Positions 25,347 to 34,440 of a stretch of 64,000 nucleotides of DNA are shown here, piece by piece. The DNA is from JACVCK01 sp041940385 (GTDB taxonomy: Bacteria > Planctomycetota > Phycisphaerae > Phycisphaerales > UBA1924). The stretch covers positions 1-64,000 of the forward strand of contig JBGTSD010000001.1 in the NCBI GenBank assembly GCA_041940385.1. Direction: 5' to 3'. The notes under the pieces are model-generated. The model had not been told where the DNA came from. It made no database searches and saw nothing but the letters and a program-made list of their open reading frames with translations. Each line of letters opens with the position of its first letter. The stretch's first letter is position 1. Position numbers and translations under genes: made by a program.

Positions 25347-26832
25347 ACACCCGCACGCAGTTGCGCCCGGAGCCCTTCGCCGCGTAGACCGCCTGGTCCG
25401 CGGCCTGGACGAGCTGCTCGGGCTTGGCGAAGGCGTGCGCCGTTTCGGGCTCGTACGCGGAGATGCCGATGCTGACGGTGACGCTCAGCGCCTGCGCATC
25501 CACGCCGCAGCCGGACACGTCGATCGCTTCGCCCGCCTGCAGCGCGCGGAATTCCTCGGCGTATCGGCCGGCTTCGGCGCGACCCAGGCCGTCGAGCACG
25601 ACGGCGAACTCCTCGCCGCCGTAGCGACAGACGACGCCGCCGCGCGGATCGAAGTGCCGGCACAGCCGGGCCGCGATCTCGACGAGCACCGCGTCGCCGA
25701 CGGGGTGGCCGTGGGTGTCGTTGACGAGCTTGAACTTGTCGACGTCGAGGAACACGATCGCGAGCCGTCCGCGCTCGGCGATGGTGCGCTTGAAGAGGTC
25801 GTTGACGACGTCGTTGAACCGGCGGCGGTTCGCGGCGCCGGTGAGCGAGTCCGTCACGGCCGCCTGCTGGAGCTGCACGTTCTGACGCTCGAGCTGCTCG
25901 GAGTGCTGGCCCTGCTCGAGCGAGAGCGCGACGAGGCGTTCCGCGGCGGACGCGAGGATGTCCTCGATCGGCGGGCGCGAGCCGATGCCGACCTTGAGCA
26001 GGAGCGCAACGTCCCGGGCGCTCTCCGCGATCTCGCGCAGCAGCTCCTCGGACTTCTCCGGGGGAAGCTCGAACCACTGCTCGGCCAGCGTCGTGTACCG
26101 GGCCATGTTCTCGCCGACGCGCACCTCGCAGAGGATGTCGGAGACGATGTTGCCGAGGCCGACGCAGCGGATGGCCTTGGCGTGCTGCACGGGCGCGGCG
26201 GTCGGGCGCTCGTGGTACTTGACCTGTGCAATCAGCGCCTCGGGCAGCTTCCAGCGCTGGCCCATCATGGCGCCGATGTCGGGGTGCTGGACCTCGAGCG
26301 TGCGAATCTCGGCCTTCACGAGCGCGCGGTGATCGCCCTTGGCCTCGCGCGCCGCGGCGAGGTATTCATCCCCGAGCGCCTGCAGGAGCGCGATGACGCC
26401 GATGTCCTGGAGCAGCCCGCCGAGGAAGACTTCCTCCGGGTCGGCGGCTCGCGTCGCCTTGGCGATCGCACGGGCGCCGACGGCGGTGTAGATCGCGCGT
26501 CGCCAGTGGTCTTCGTAATCGAAGCCCTCGGTGGCGCCGTCCTTGATCGTCTTGACGAGACTGAAGCCCAGCGCGAGCGTCTTCACCGCGTTGAGCCCGA
26601 GCGCGACCATCGCCTGGTTGATCGTCGAGCACTTCTTGGGCAGGCCGTAGAACGACGAGTTGATCGTGCGCAGGATCTTCGCCGCGAGCCCCTGGTCGTT
26701 CTGGATCGTCTCCGCGATCTGCGGGAAGGAGACGTCGCGCTGCTCGGTGAGCTCGATCACCTTGAGCGCGATGGCCGGGAGCGTGGGGAGTCTCGGCGCC
26801 GAGAGGACTCGCTCGAGCGTCTGGGGGTTCAT
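25315..26832 (-). CDS. HDOD-domain diguanylate cyclase
   Basis: A 505-residue signalling protein. Residues about 5-200 form an HDOD domain (LPTLPAIALKVIELTEQRD, NDQGLAAKILRTINSSFYGL, IGVIALLQALG). A linker of about 120 residues with a coiled region follows, then a GGDEF domain (about 335-500) with TDSLTGAANRRRF, DVDKFKLVNDTHGHPVGD and the intact catalytic GGEEF, so cyclic di-GMP synthesis is expected. I chose ATG 26832 where the HDOD homology begins; a purine-rich AGAGAGGA lies before it. It probably follows recO on the minus strand (111-base gap) and ends inside the end of thiE. Confidence 0.88.
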   Translation of the reverse strand: MNPQTLERVLSAPRLPTLPAIALKVIELTEQRDVSFPQIAETIQNDQGLAAKILRTINSSFYGLPKKCSTINQAMVALGLNAVKTLALGFSLVKTIKDGATEGFDYEDHWRRAIYTAVGARAIAKATRAADPEEVFLGGLLQDIGVIALLQALGDEYLAAAREAKGDHRALVKAEIRTLEVQHPDIGAMMGQRWKLPEALIAQVKYHERPTAAPVQHAKAIRCVGLGNIVSDILCEVRVGENMARYTTLAEQWFELPPEKSEELLREIAESARDVALLLKVGIGSRPPIEDILASAAERLVALSLEQGQHSEQLERQNVQLQQAAVTDSLTGAANRRRFNDVVNDLFKRTIAERGRLAIVFLDVDKFKLVNDTHGHPVGDAVLVEIAARLCRHFDPRGGVVCRYGGEEFAVVLDGLGRAEAGRYAEEFRALQAGEAIDVSGCGVDAQALSVTVSIGISAYEPETAHAFAKPEQLVQAADQAVYAAKGSGRNCVRVFNPRPLRIPA

Positions 26833-26943
26833 CCGCGCTGCATCCTCTCTCCAAGGGTGACGCCGGCCCCCGCCGCTGACGACGCCGCGAACAGACACTG
26901 GCTCCGGGACGACAGAAATCATCGACCTGCGCCCGCCCCAACT

Positions 26944-27723
26944 TCACCCCCTCTTGGGGGGTTCCGTGGCGGGGATTACCCCAAGAAACGCCTCGTGGGA
27001 ACGGGGCGGCGCGCCAATAACAGCGGCGATCCACGCGGCCAGAAGGCGGCAGGCGCGGCCCATCGAGAGGGCGTCGTCCACCCCCTCCTTCGCGCCCCCC
27101 GCGCTGATCGCCCGCAACAGGTCCACCGTCTCGGCGCGCACCCGCCAGACATCGCCCGTGGCGCGCGGCCCGGGGTCCTCGACCAGCCCCCCGGCGCGCG
27201 GATCGAAGCCGTACGTCGCCGACGCGCCGAGCACGGCGCCGCTGCGCGCATCGCGCCGGAGTTCGGGCGTGTAGCCCGCCTCGACGAGCGACTGCCACTG
27301 CACCCGCAGCGCGGCGCGCAGGCACGCGTCCGTCTCGCCGAGCGCGCGCAGGCCGTCGACCAGGGCGTCGAAGATGCGCGGGTGCGGGTCGTGATCGGTG
27401 ATAAGCTGCGAGGCGATGTCCGTCATGTAGACGCCGGTGTAGTGGGCGGCGAGCGACCGCCTCGGCGCCCAGAACACCTCCTGCAGGTCCCACTCGGTGA
27501 GCGTCGCCAACTCGGAGGTCGGCTTCACGATGGCGACGATCTGCCCGCGCGTGAGCGCATCGAGCCCGCCGGAGTAGGGCGACGCGGGTCGGCGCGAGCC
27601 CTTCGCGAGCAGGCGCAGCAGCCCGTGCTCCCGGGTCAGGACCAGCGCCGTCTGGGAGGTCTCGGAGAACTCCCACTGACGCACGACCACGGCCTCGTCC
27701 TTGATGGTGGGCACCGTCGCCAT
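26944..27723 (-). CDS. recO: DNA repair protein RecO
   Basis: Loads RecA at gaps together with RecR. The 259-residue product has the N-terminal OB fold (DEAVVVRQWEFSETSQTALVLTREHG, LLRLLAKGSRRPAS, GGLDALTRGQIVAI) and the helical C-terminal part. The zinc-finger cysteines of many RecO proteins are absent at the expected place (TPELRRDARSG), as in several other lineages. The start ATG 27723 shares bases with the divergent ATG 27722 of the hypothetical gene on the plus strand. No Shine-Dalgarno is visible before it. Confidence 0.88.
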   Translation of the reverse strand: MATVPTIKDEAVVVRQWEFSETSQTALVLTREHGLLRLLAKGSRRPASPYSGGLDALTRGQIVAIVKPTSELATLTEWDLQEVFWAPRRSLAAHYTGVYMTDIASQLITDHDPHPRIFDALVDGLRALGETDACLRAALRVQWQSLVEAGYTPELRRDARSGAVLGASATYGFDPRAGGLVEDPGPRATGDVWRVRAETVDLLRAISAGGAKEGVDDALSMGRACRLLAAWIAAVIGAPPRSHEAFLGVIPATEPPKRG

Positions 27724-27781
27724 GCTAGCCGTCCGGCGGCGCGGGTTGTCCGGCGCCGGCGACGCGCCTTTGCTGGCGTCG

Positions 27782-28261
27782 ATGCCCGCGTTCCCGCGAA
27801 CGTCGGTTCACCCGGTGTCGCTCCGGGCGCTGCTGCGCGAGATCCGCGCCCATGGCGAGCGCGTCGTCGCGTGGGGCAGCGTCGAGGAAACGCCCGACGC
27901 CGCGACGCTCACGCTGCGCCTTGGCCTCAACGCGGCGCCGATCCTGGGCCCGGTTCTGGCCGAGATGCTGGCGCGGCGCAAGCGATTCATCGCCGTGCTG
28001 ACCGATGAGCGCCTCGTCCTTCTGGAGGGCTCGGCGGCGAGGGGCGCGCTCCCTGCGCGGGCGGTGACGGATCAGCCCGTCGCGGCGCTGCGCACCCGGC
28101 GGACGGGTCCGTGGGAGTTGACCGTCGAGAGCGCTGACCTGCCCCGCGCGATGCGGCTGGAGGTCGTTCGCACGAACGGCCGCTCGGCGCGTCGTCTGCT
28201 CGACGCCCTCGCGCTCCTCGCCGAGACCGACCCTCCGGGAACCGGCGACGATGCGTCGTGA
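27782..28261 (+). CDS. Hypothetical protein, possible PH-like domain
   Basis: I do not recognise a family. The 159-residue product contains a strand-rich segment (ERVVAWGSVEETPDAATLTLRLG, then KRFIAVLTDERLVLLEGS) of the kind seen in bacterial PH-like domains, ending in an A/L-rich helix. ATG 27782 is the conservative choice; an in-frame ATG at 27722, overlapping the recO start on the other strand, would add 20 residues. It lies before the EF-G paralogue gene on the same strand. Confidence 0.55.
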   Translation: MPAFPRTSVHPVSLRALLREIRAHGERVVAWGSVEETPDAATLTLRLGLNAAPILGPVLAEMLARRKRFIAVLTDERLVLLEGSAARGALPARAVTDQPVAALRTRRTGPWELTVESADLPRAMRLEVVRTNGRSARRLLDALALLAETDPPGTGDDAS

Positions 28262-28279
28262 CCCCCGGGGCCGATCCCT

Positions 28280-28285
28280 TACAAT
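28280..28285 (+). promoter_or_regulatory. Putative -10 element (TACAAT) for the EF-G paralogue gene
   Basis: TACAAT lies about 160 bases before ATG 28445 in the gap after the hypothetical gene; the leader between them would be long. No clear -35 element is seen. Confidence 0.35.
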
Positions 28286-28444
28286 GGCGGGTCCGCATCG
28301 CGCCTCGCGAAGCCGCCAGGGCCGGCTCGCGGCGATGGGCCCCGACGCAGGGCGCGCGGGGAACGCGGCGCGATCGGCCTCGGCGAACGCCGGGGACATC
28401 CTCTCGCGACACCAGCGCCGTCGAGGCAAAGGAGTTCGGGCACC

Positions 28445-30511
28445 ATGGCCGCCTACACCACAGCCGACATCCGCAACATTGCGCTCGTGGGGCACGCCTA
28501 CGCGGGCAAGACCACGCTCGTGGACCGCATGCTCCACGACACCAAGACCAAGGGTCGCTTCGGGGCGGTCGAGGAAGGCACCACGACGACCGACTTCGAG
28601 GCCGAGGAGAAGCACCACAAGCACTCGCTCAAGTCCGCGCTCGTGCACTTCGAGCACGAAGGCCGGCACATGAACATCATCGACACGCCGGGCTATCCCG
28701 ACTTCTTCGGGCTGGCCGCGAGCGTGTTCCCGGCGGTCGAGACCGTCGCCGTCGCGATCGATGCGTCGCAGGGCGTGCAGATGAACACGCGCCGCCTGAT
28801 GCGTCTCGCCGCGGAGCGCGAGCTCCCCCGGATGATCATCGTCACCAAGATCGATCACGACAACGTCGATCTTCCCGGCCTGCTCGAGCACATCCGCGCC
28901 ACTTTCGGCGCCGAGTGCGTGCCGGTGAATCTGCCGAAGCCCGATCTCTCCGACGTCGTCGATCTGCTCGAAGTCGGCGAGGGCGAGACGGCGTTCTCGA
29001 CCTTCAAGGAAGCCAAGACCCAGCTCATGGACCAGATCGTCGAGGTGGACGAAGAGCTGATGGCCATGTACCTCGAGGACCCCAACTCGGTCACCAAGGA
29101 GCGGCTGCACGAGGCGATCGAAGAGGCGCTGCGCGAGGGGCATCTGATCCCCGTCGTCTTCTGCTCGGCGCGCACCGGCGCCGGCGTCGAGGACCTGCTG
29201 CACATCTTTGCCAATGTCTGCCCGAGCCCGCTCGAGGGCAACCCGCGCCCGTTCTACACCTCCGACGCCGACGGCGAGAAGAAGCGCTGGAAGGCCGATC
29301 CGACCGCCACCGGGCACACCGTGGCGCACGTCTTCAAGATCTCGATCGATCCGTTCGTCGGCAAGCTCGCGGTGTTCCGCGTGCACCAGGGCACGATCAA
29401 GGCGGGCTCGTCGCTCTTTCTCGATGATCAGAAGAAGCCCATCCGCCTCGCGCACATCGTCAAGCTCCAGGGCAAGGACCCGGCCGAGGTGCACGAGCTC
29501 GTCGCCGGCGACATCGGCGCGGTGACGAAGATCGAGGACATCCACCTCGGCGCGGTGCTGCACGACTCGCAGGACGAGGCGGGCTTGCGCATGGAGCCGA
29601 TCCCCCTGCCGCGCCCCATGGCGGGGCTCGCGCTCGAGGCCAAGAGCCGCAACGACGAGACCAAGATCGGCACGGCCCTGCACAAGCTGATGGAGGAGGA
29701 TCCCACCTTCATCTCCGAGCGCAACGCGACGACGCACGAACTCGTGGCGCGCGGCCTCGGTGAGCTGCACCTGCGCATCATCCTCGAGAAGCTCAAGAAC
29801 CGCTTCGGCGTCGAGGTCAACACTCACGTGCCCAAGGTCGCCTACAAGGAGACGATCCGCGGCAAGGCCGAGGGACACCACCGGCACAAGAAGCAGACCG
29901 GCGGCGCCGGCCAGTTCGGCGAGGTCTACCTGCGCGTCGAGCCGCTCCCCAACGGCGAGGGCGACACGAACGGGTTCGAGTTCGTCGACGACACCTTCGG
30001 CGGCTCGGTGCCGCGCCAGTTCCTGCCCGCGATCGAGAAGGGCGTCCGCCAGGTGCTCACCACGGGCGCCTTCGCGGGCTACCCGATGACCGGCGTGCGC
30101 GTCGCCGTGTACGACGGCAAGCACCACCCGGTGGACTCCAAGGAAGTCGCGTTCATCACCGCGGGCAAGAAGGCGTTCATCGACGCGGTGCAGAAGGCCA
30201 AGCCGTCGCTGCTCGAGCCCTACGTGGACCTCGAGATCACCTCGCCCAGCAAGCACATGGGCGACCTGACCAGCGACCTCATCGCCAAGCGCGGGCGCAT
30301 CCAGACCACGGACATGGCCCCCGGCGACATGTGCGTGATCCGCGCCACGGCGCCGCTGTCCGAGATGATGAACTACTCCGGCCAGCTCAAGAGCATGACG
30401 GGCGGGCTCGGGTCGTTCGTGATGGACTACAGCCACGACGAACTGGCGCCCCCGGACGTGCAGGCCAACATCGTCGCCGCGTACAAGCCGCACCACCACG
30501 ACGAGGATTGA
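28445..30511 (+). CDS. Elongation factor G paralogue (EF-G2-like)
   Basis: A translational GTPase, 688 residues. The G domain has P-loop GHAYAGKT (16-23), a switch-I TTTTDFEAEE, and DTPGYPDF (80-87). The G4 motif is TKID (134-137) instead of the usual NKxD. Domain II, III, IV and V features follow, including the HKKQTGGAGQFGEV region, FVDDTFGGSVPRQFLPAIEKG and RGRIQTTDM near the C-terminus. The P-loop and the DTPGYPDF form (instead of DTPGHVDF) point to the EF-G2 group rather than the main EF-G. AAAGGAG precedes the ATG. It ends 53 bases before the ParA-like gene. Confidence 0.88.
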   Translation: MAAYTTADIRNIALVGHAYAGKTTLVDRMLHDTKTKGRFGAVEEGTTTTDFEAEEKHHKHSLKSALVHFEHEGRHMNIIDTPGYPDFFGLAASVFPAVETVAVAIDASQGVQMNTRRLMRLAAERELPRMIIVTKIDHDNVDLPGLLEHIRATFGAECVPVNLPKPDLSDVVDLLEVGEGETAFSTFKEAKTQLMDQIVEVDEELMAMYLEDPNSVTKERLHEAIEEALREGHLIPVVFCSARTGAGVEDLLHIFANVCPSPLEGNPRPFYTSDADGEKKRWKADPTATGHTVAHVFKISIDPFVGKLAVFRVHQGTIKAGSSLFLDDQKKPIRLAHIVKLQGKDPAEVHELVAGDIGAVTKIEDIHLGAVLHDSQDEAGLRMEPIPLPRPMAGLALEAKSRNDETKIGTALHKLMEEDPTFISERNATTHELVARGLGELHLRIILEKLKNRFGVEVNTHVPKVAYKETIRGKAEGHHRHKKQTGGAGQFGEVYLRVEPLPNGEGDTNGFEFVDDTFGGSVPRQFLPAIEKGVRQVLTTGAFAGYPMTGVRVAVYDGKHHPVDSKEVAFITAGKKAFIDAVQKAKPSLLEPYVDLEITSPSKHMGDLTSDLIAKRGRIQTTDMAPGDMCVIRATAPLSEMMNYSGQLKSMTGGLGSFVMDYSHDELAPPDVQANIVAAYKPHHHDED

Positions 30512-30549
30512 CGCCGGAGGGGCCGCCCCATCCGGACGGGCCCCGTCGG

Positions 30550-30555
30550 TACACT
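30550..30555 (+). promoter_or_regulatory. Extended -10 element (TACACT) placed for near-leaderless parA-like transcription
   Basis: The 13-mer CGTCGGTACACTC spans 30545-30557 or thereabouts. The hexamer ends 9 bases before ATG 30565 and the bases between (CTGCCGAGC) have no Shine-Dalgarno. Confidence 0.5.
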
Positions 30556-30564
30556 CTGCCGAGC

Positions 30565-31470
30565 ATGGATGCCCAGGCGCCGACGACGCCCAACAGCCCG
30601 GCCTTGACCCGCACGATCGCCCTCATGAACCAGAAGGGCGGCGTCGGGAAGACGACCACGACGGTCAACCTCGCCGCCGCGCTCGCGGCGGAGGGCCGGC
30701 GCACGCTGCTCATCGACCTCGATCCCCAGGCGCACGCCACGCTGCACCTGGGCGTCGACGTCGGCGAGGGCGCCAGCGTCTACGACGTTCTTCTGGATCC
30801 GAGCGCGGCGCCGGACGCCGTCCGTGAGGTGCGCGAGCGGCTGTCGCTGCTGCCCTCGGTGGTCGATCTCGCCGCCGTCGAGGCGGAGCTGGCGAACGAG
30901 CCCGATCGCAACAAGCGACTCGGCGAGGCGCTCGCGCCGATCATGGGCCAGTTCGACTTCATCCTCATGGACTGCCCGCCGTCTCTGGGCCTCCTGACGC
31001 TCAACGCGCTGGCCTGCGCCCGCGAGGTCATCATCCCGATGCAGGCGCACTTCCTCGCGCTCCAGGGGGTCGGACGCCTGATGGAGACGGTGCGCATGGT
31101 CGGGCAGAACGTGAACCCGCGCCTGCGCATCTCCGGCATCGTGCTGTGCATGCACGAGGAGACCAGCCGGCACACGCGCGAAGTCGTCGCCGATCTGGAT
31201 GCGTTCTTCGAGAGCGCGCGCGACAAGGACGTGCCCTGGCGATCGGCGCGCGTGCTCCGACCGCCGATCCGGCGCAACATCAAGCTGGCCGAGGCGCCGT
31301 CCTTCGGCCAGACGATCTTCGAGTACGCCGCGGACGCCAACGGCGCTCAGGACTACCTCGCCCTCGCCCAGGGCCTGATCCGCGAGTGGGACGCGCTGCG
31401 CACCCGGCGCACGGGCGAGGTCGTCGTTCCCGCGGCGCCCGGCGCCAAGGCCGGGGCCGGCGCGGGATGA
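30565..31470 (+). CDS. parA: ParA-family ATPase (Soj type)
   Basis: A deviant Walker ATPase of the chromosome or cargo segregation type, 301 residues. The deviant Walker A is KGGVGKTTTTVNLA with NQ before it. DLDPQAHATLHLG, the Walker B FILMDCPPSLGLLTLNAL and the KLAEAPSFGQTIFEY C-terminal motif match the Soj/ParA group. The first 15 residues are a Pro/Thr/Ala tail. No parB is next to it; instead the VanZ-MurJ gene overlaps its stop by ATGA. It could serve chromosome segregation or positioning of another cell structure. Confidence 0.88.
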   Translation: MDAQAPTTPNSPALTRTIALMNQKGGVGKTTTTVNLAAALAAEGRRTLLIDLDPQAHATLHLGVDVGEGASVYDVLLDPSAAPDAVREVRERLSLLPSVVDLAAVEAELANEPDRNKRLGEALAPIMGQFDFILMDCPPSLGLLTLNALACAREVIIPMQAHFLALQGVGRLMETVRMVGQNVNPRLRISGIVLCMHEETSRHTREVVADLDAFFESARDKDVPWRSARVLRPPIRRNIKLAEAPSFGQTIFEYAADANGAQDYLALAQGLIREWDALRTRRTGEVVVPAAPGAKAGAGAG

Positions 31471-33509
31471 CTCCCGGCGCGCGACGCGTCGCGATCCGAG
31501 CGGCCTTCGGCGTTTGCGCCGTGGCGCTCGCCATCGGAACCCACTGGCCGTCGCTCACACTGCCGGAGCCGGGCGGGTTCGCCCGCTTCGATCTCGTGCT
31601 CCACGGCGGCGCCTTTCTGATCTGGACCTCCCTGCTGATCGCATCCGCGTTCTTCGGGCGGACGTTCTCGGCGCAGAACATCCTCGCGTGCGCGATGGTG
31701 GGCACAACCTACGCCGCGCTCGATGAACTCACGCAGATGTTCCCCGGCCTCAACCGGCACGCAGGGTTTGATGACTGGCTGATGGACCTGGTCGGCGTGG
31801 CGCTCGCGTGCGTCGGCGCGGCGATGCTCGGCGCGTTGAGCCGTGCCCGACTGCCGGCCGCCGCACGGTCCTCCGGCGCGCCCGCCAGCTCACACGAACA
31901 GGAGCATCGCGGCTTCTTCGCCGCGGTTCGCGTGGTCTCGTCGCTGACGCTCGTCTCGCGCGTCGCGGGCCTGTTCCGCGACATGGCGACGGCCCGCGTG
32001 TTCGGCGACACGGCGGTGGGCTCCGCGTTCAACTTTGCGTTTCTGATCCCGAACCTCTTCCGGCGGCTCTTCGGCGAGGGCGCGCTCTCCGCGGCGTTCA
32101 TCCCCGTCTACGCCGAGCTGGACCGCGAGGGGCGCGACGCCTCGGCGCGATTCGCCTCGATCACGGTGGTCGTGCTCACGCTGGTGACGACGGTCCTCAT
32201 GGCGATCGGCGCCGCGATCATCCTCGTGATCCTGGCATTGGCGCCGGGCGACGACGAGCGGACGCTGACGCTGCGGCTCACGATTCTGCTCCTGCCCTAT
32301 ATGCCGCTGGTGTGCGTCGCGGCGCTGCTCGGCGGGATGCTGCAGGTGCACAATCGCTTCGCGCCCGCCGCGGCGTCATCGATCATCCTGAACGTCGTCG
32401 TGATCGCCGGCGCGATCGCCGCGGCGTTTCTGCCGGGGACCGACGCGCCGACCGACGCCTACATCGTCGGCGGCGCCGCGGTGTTCAGCGGGCTCGTGCA
32501 GGTCCTGTGGTGCCTCGTGGCGCTGCGCCCCTACGTCCGCTGGACGCGCATCTGGACCGGCTCGGGCCAGGCGGGGCGCCGGCTGATGAAGCGCTTCGTC
32601 CCCGGCGCGCTCGGCCTCGGCGCGCTGCAACTGAACACCATGATCGACGGCGTCATCGCCACCTGGCCCATCCTCGTCGGGCCGACGATCTTCGGGCTCG
32701 TGTACCCGCTCGATGAGAGCAGCGGCGCCGTGCTCGGCTACACGCAGCGCCTCTACCAGTTCCCGCTCGGCGTCTTTGGCATCGCCGTCGCCACCGCCGT
32801 GTTCCCCGCGCTCAGCCGCGCGGCGGGAGATCCGTCGCTCTTCGTCGGCATCGTCCGGCGCGGCGTGCGCCTCAGTCTCTTCATCGGCCTGCCCGCGTCC
32901 GTCGGGCTCATGATCGTGCGGCGCGACCTCTGCTCGGTGATCTTCGAGGGCGGCGACTTCAGCGCCGAGGGCGTGGATCGGGCCGCGCTCGTGCTGCTCG
33001 GGTACGCCGGCGCCGTGTGGGCGTATTCGGTGAACCACACGCTCATCCGCGCGTTCTACGCGCAGGGCGACCTGCGCACGCCGCTGCGCATCTCGCTCAC
33101 CACGGTCGGTCTGAACTTCCTCGGCAACGTGATCCTCATCTGGCCGCTGGGCGAGGCCGGGCTCGCGTGGTCCACGGCAATCACCGCGTGCCTGCAGACG
33201 GCGCTGCTGACGCACGCGCTGCGGCGAAAGCTACCCGACCGGCGCGTGCTCGCGCCCGAGGATCGCCTCGGCGCGCTCCGCTGCCTCGGCGCCTCGCTCG
33301 CCATGGCGCTGCCCGTGCTCGCGGTCGTCCTCGCGCTCCCGATCGGCGAGACCTGGACGGGCCGCTTCGTGCGCCTGATCGCGGCGCTGTTCGTCGGCGT
33401 CGCGGCGTACGGGGGCGCGGCGATCGCGCTGCGGATCCCGGAGTTGCGCTGGCTACTGAGCCGGAGCAGACCGTCGGAGGGCGCTAGCCCGCCATCCGAA
33501 CCGTCTTGA
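31467..33509 (+). CDS. murJ: VanZ-like / MurJ lipid II flippase fusion
   Basis: A single 680-residue membrane protein. Residues 1-125 match a VanZ-like domain: THWPSL, FDLVLHGGAFLIW, and the signature LDELTQMFPGLNRHAGFDDWLMDLVG. A 20-residue polar linker follows, and residues about 148-670 form MurJ: VSRVAGLFRDMATARVFG, FLIPNLFRRLFGEGALSAAFIPVY, and about 14 membrane segments. MurJ flips lipid II across the inner membrane for peptidoglycan synthesis. The ATG at 31467 overlaps the ParA stop, so the two are coupled. The 3' end overlaps the opposite-strand GGDEF gene by 26 bases. Confidence 0.87.
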   Translation: MTPGARRVAIRAAFGVCAVALAIGTHWPSLTLPEPGGFARFDLVLHGGAFLIWTSLLIASAFFGRTFSAQNILACAMVGTTYAALDELTQMFPGLNRHAGFDDWLMDLVGVALACVGAAMLGALSRARLPAAARSSGAPASSHEQEHRGFFAAVRVVSSLTLVSRVAGLFRDMATARVFGDTAVGSAFNFAFLIPNLFRRLFGEGALSAAFIPVYAELDREGRDASARFASITVVVLTLVTTVLMAIGAAIILVILALAPGDDERTLTLRLTILLLPYMPLVCVAALLGGMLQVHNRFAPAAASSIILNVVVIAGAIAAAFLPGTDAPTDAYIVGGAAVFSGLVQVLWCLVALRPYVRWTRIWTGSGQAGRRLMKRFVPGALGLGALQLNTMIDGVIATWPILVGPTIFGLVYPLDESSGAVLGYTQRLYQFPLGVFGIAVATAVFPALSRAAGDPSLFVGIVRRGVRLSLFIGLPASVGLMIVRRDLCSVIFEGGDFSAEGVDRAALVLLGYAGAVWAYSVNHTLIRAFYAQGDLRTPLRISLTTVGLNFLGNVILIWPLGEAGLAWSTAITACLQTALLTHALRRKLPDRRVLAPEDRLGALRCLGASLAMALPVLAVVLALPIGETWTGRFVRLIAALFVGVAAYGGAAIALRIPELRWLLSRSRPSEGASPPSEPS

Positions 33510-34413
33510 CGGTCGCGATCTCGATGCGATTGCGCCCGTTGGACTTGGCCAGGTAGAGCGCCTGATCCGCCTCGGTGAGGCAGCGCTCCGCCGACCAACC
33601 GGTGGCCGCGTCGGCGCACGCGATGCCGAACGACGCCGTGATCGAGCGCTCGGGGTGCCGCTTCCAGCGCATGGCCGCGATGCCCGCGCGGATGCGCTCC
33701 ATCACCGACGCCGCCTGCTCCGCGGTGGCGCCGGGGAGGATGACGACGAACTCCTCGCCGCCGAAGCGGCACGCGATGTCGGACTCCCGGACCATCTCGG
33801 CCAGCAGCGTGCCGAATCGCTGGAGCACGCTGTCGCCCGCCGGGTGACCGAAGGTGTCGTTGACGCTCTTGAAGTTGTCGAGGTCGCAGAGCGCGAGCGC
33901 CATGCGTCCGCCGGTGCGCCGGGCCGCGGCGATCTGCTCCTGCAGGCGCCGGTTGAAGTGCGCCCGGTTCCAGAGGCCGGTGAGGCCGTCGATGTGCGCC
34001 CGCTGGGCGAGCATCTCCATGAGGCGCTGGGTCCGGAGCGCGGCGCGGATGCGCGCCTTGAGCTCGGTGAAGTCGAAGGGCTTGACGACGTAGTCCACGG
34101 CGCCGAGCTCGAGGCCCATCACCTTGTCCTCGAGCGACGCGTGGCCGGAGACGATCACCACGGGGATATGAAACATCGAGACGTCCGCCTTGAGCAGGCG
34201 CAGCGCCTCGAATCCGTCCATCCCGGGCATGTCCACATCCAGCAGGATGAGCGTCGGCGGGCTCTCGCTGATCGAGTCGATGCCGTCCCGGGCGTTGGTC
34301 GCGGAACGAATGACCCACCCCTCCGCCTTGAGGCGCGCCGTGATCAGCCGGTGCGTGTCCGGCGAATCGTCGATCACCAGGATCGAGGGCGTGTTGTCAG
34401 GAGTGGGATCCAA
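33484..34413 (-). CDS. Response regulator with GGDEF output (diguanylate cyclase)
   Basis: A 309-residue PleD-like regulator. The receiver (about 10-125) has the acidic pair in VIDDSP, the phosphorylated Asp in LLDVDMPGMDG, and the Lys in VVKPFDF. The GGDEF domain (about 145-305) has DGLTGLWNRAHF, DLDNFKSVNDTFGHPAGD and an intact GGEEF. The predicted start is TTG 34413 with GGGAGA upstream; no better ATG lies ahead of the receiver. The Hpt gene ends 27 bases upstream on the same strand, suggesting a phosphorelay with it. Confidence 0.88.
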   Translation of the reverse strand: MDPTPDNTPSILVIDDSPDTHRLITARLKAEGWVIRSATNARDGIDSISESPPTLILLDVDMPGMDGFEALRLLKADVSMFHIPVVIVSGHASLEDKVMGLELGAVDYVVKPFDFTELKARIRAALRTQRLMEMLAQRAHIDGLTGLWNRAHFNRRLQEQIAAARRTGGRMALALCDLDNFKSVNDTFGHPAGDSVLQRFGTLLAEMVRESDIACRFGGEEFVVILPGATAEQAASVMERIRAGIAAMRWKRHPERSITASFGIACADAATGWSAERCLTEADQALYLAKSNGRNRIEIATVKTVRMAG

Positions 34414-34440
34414 GCGGCGTCTCCCAGGGTGAATGCGTGA

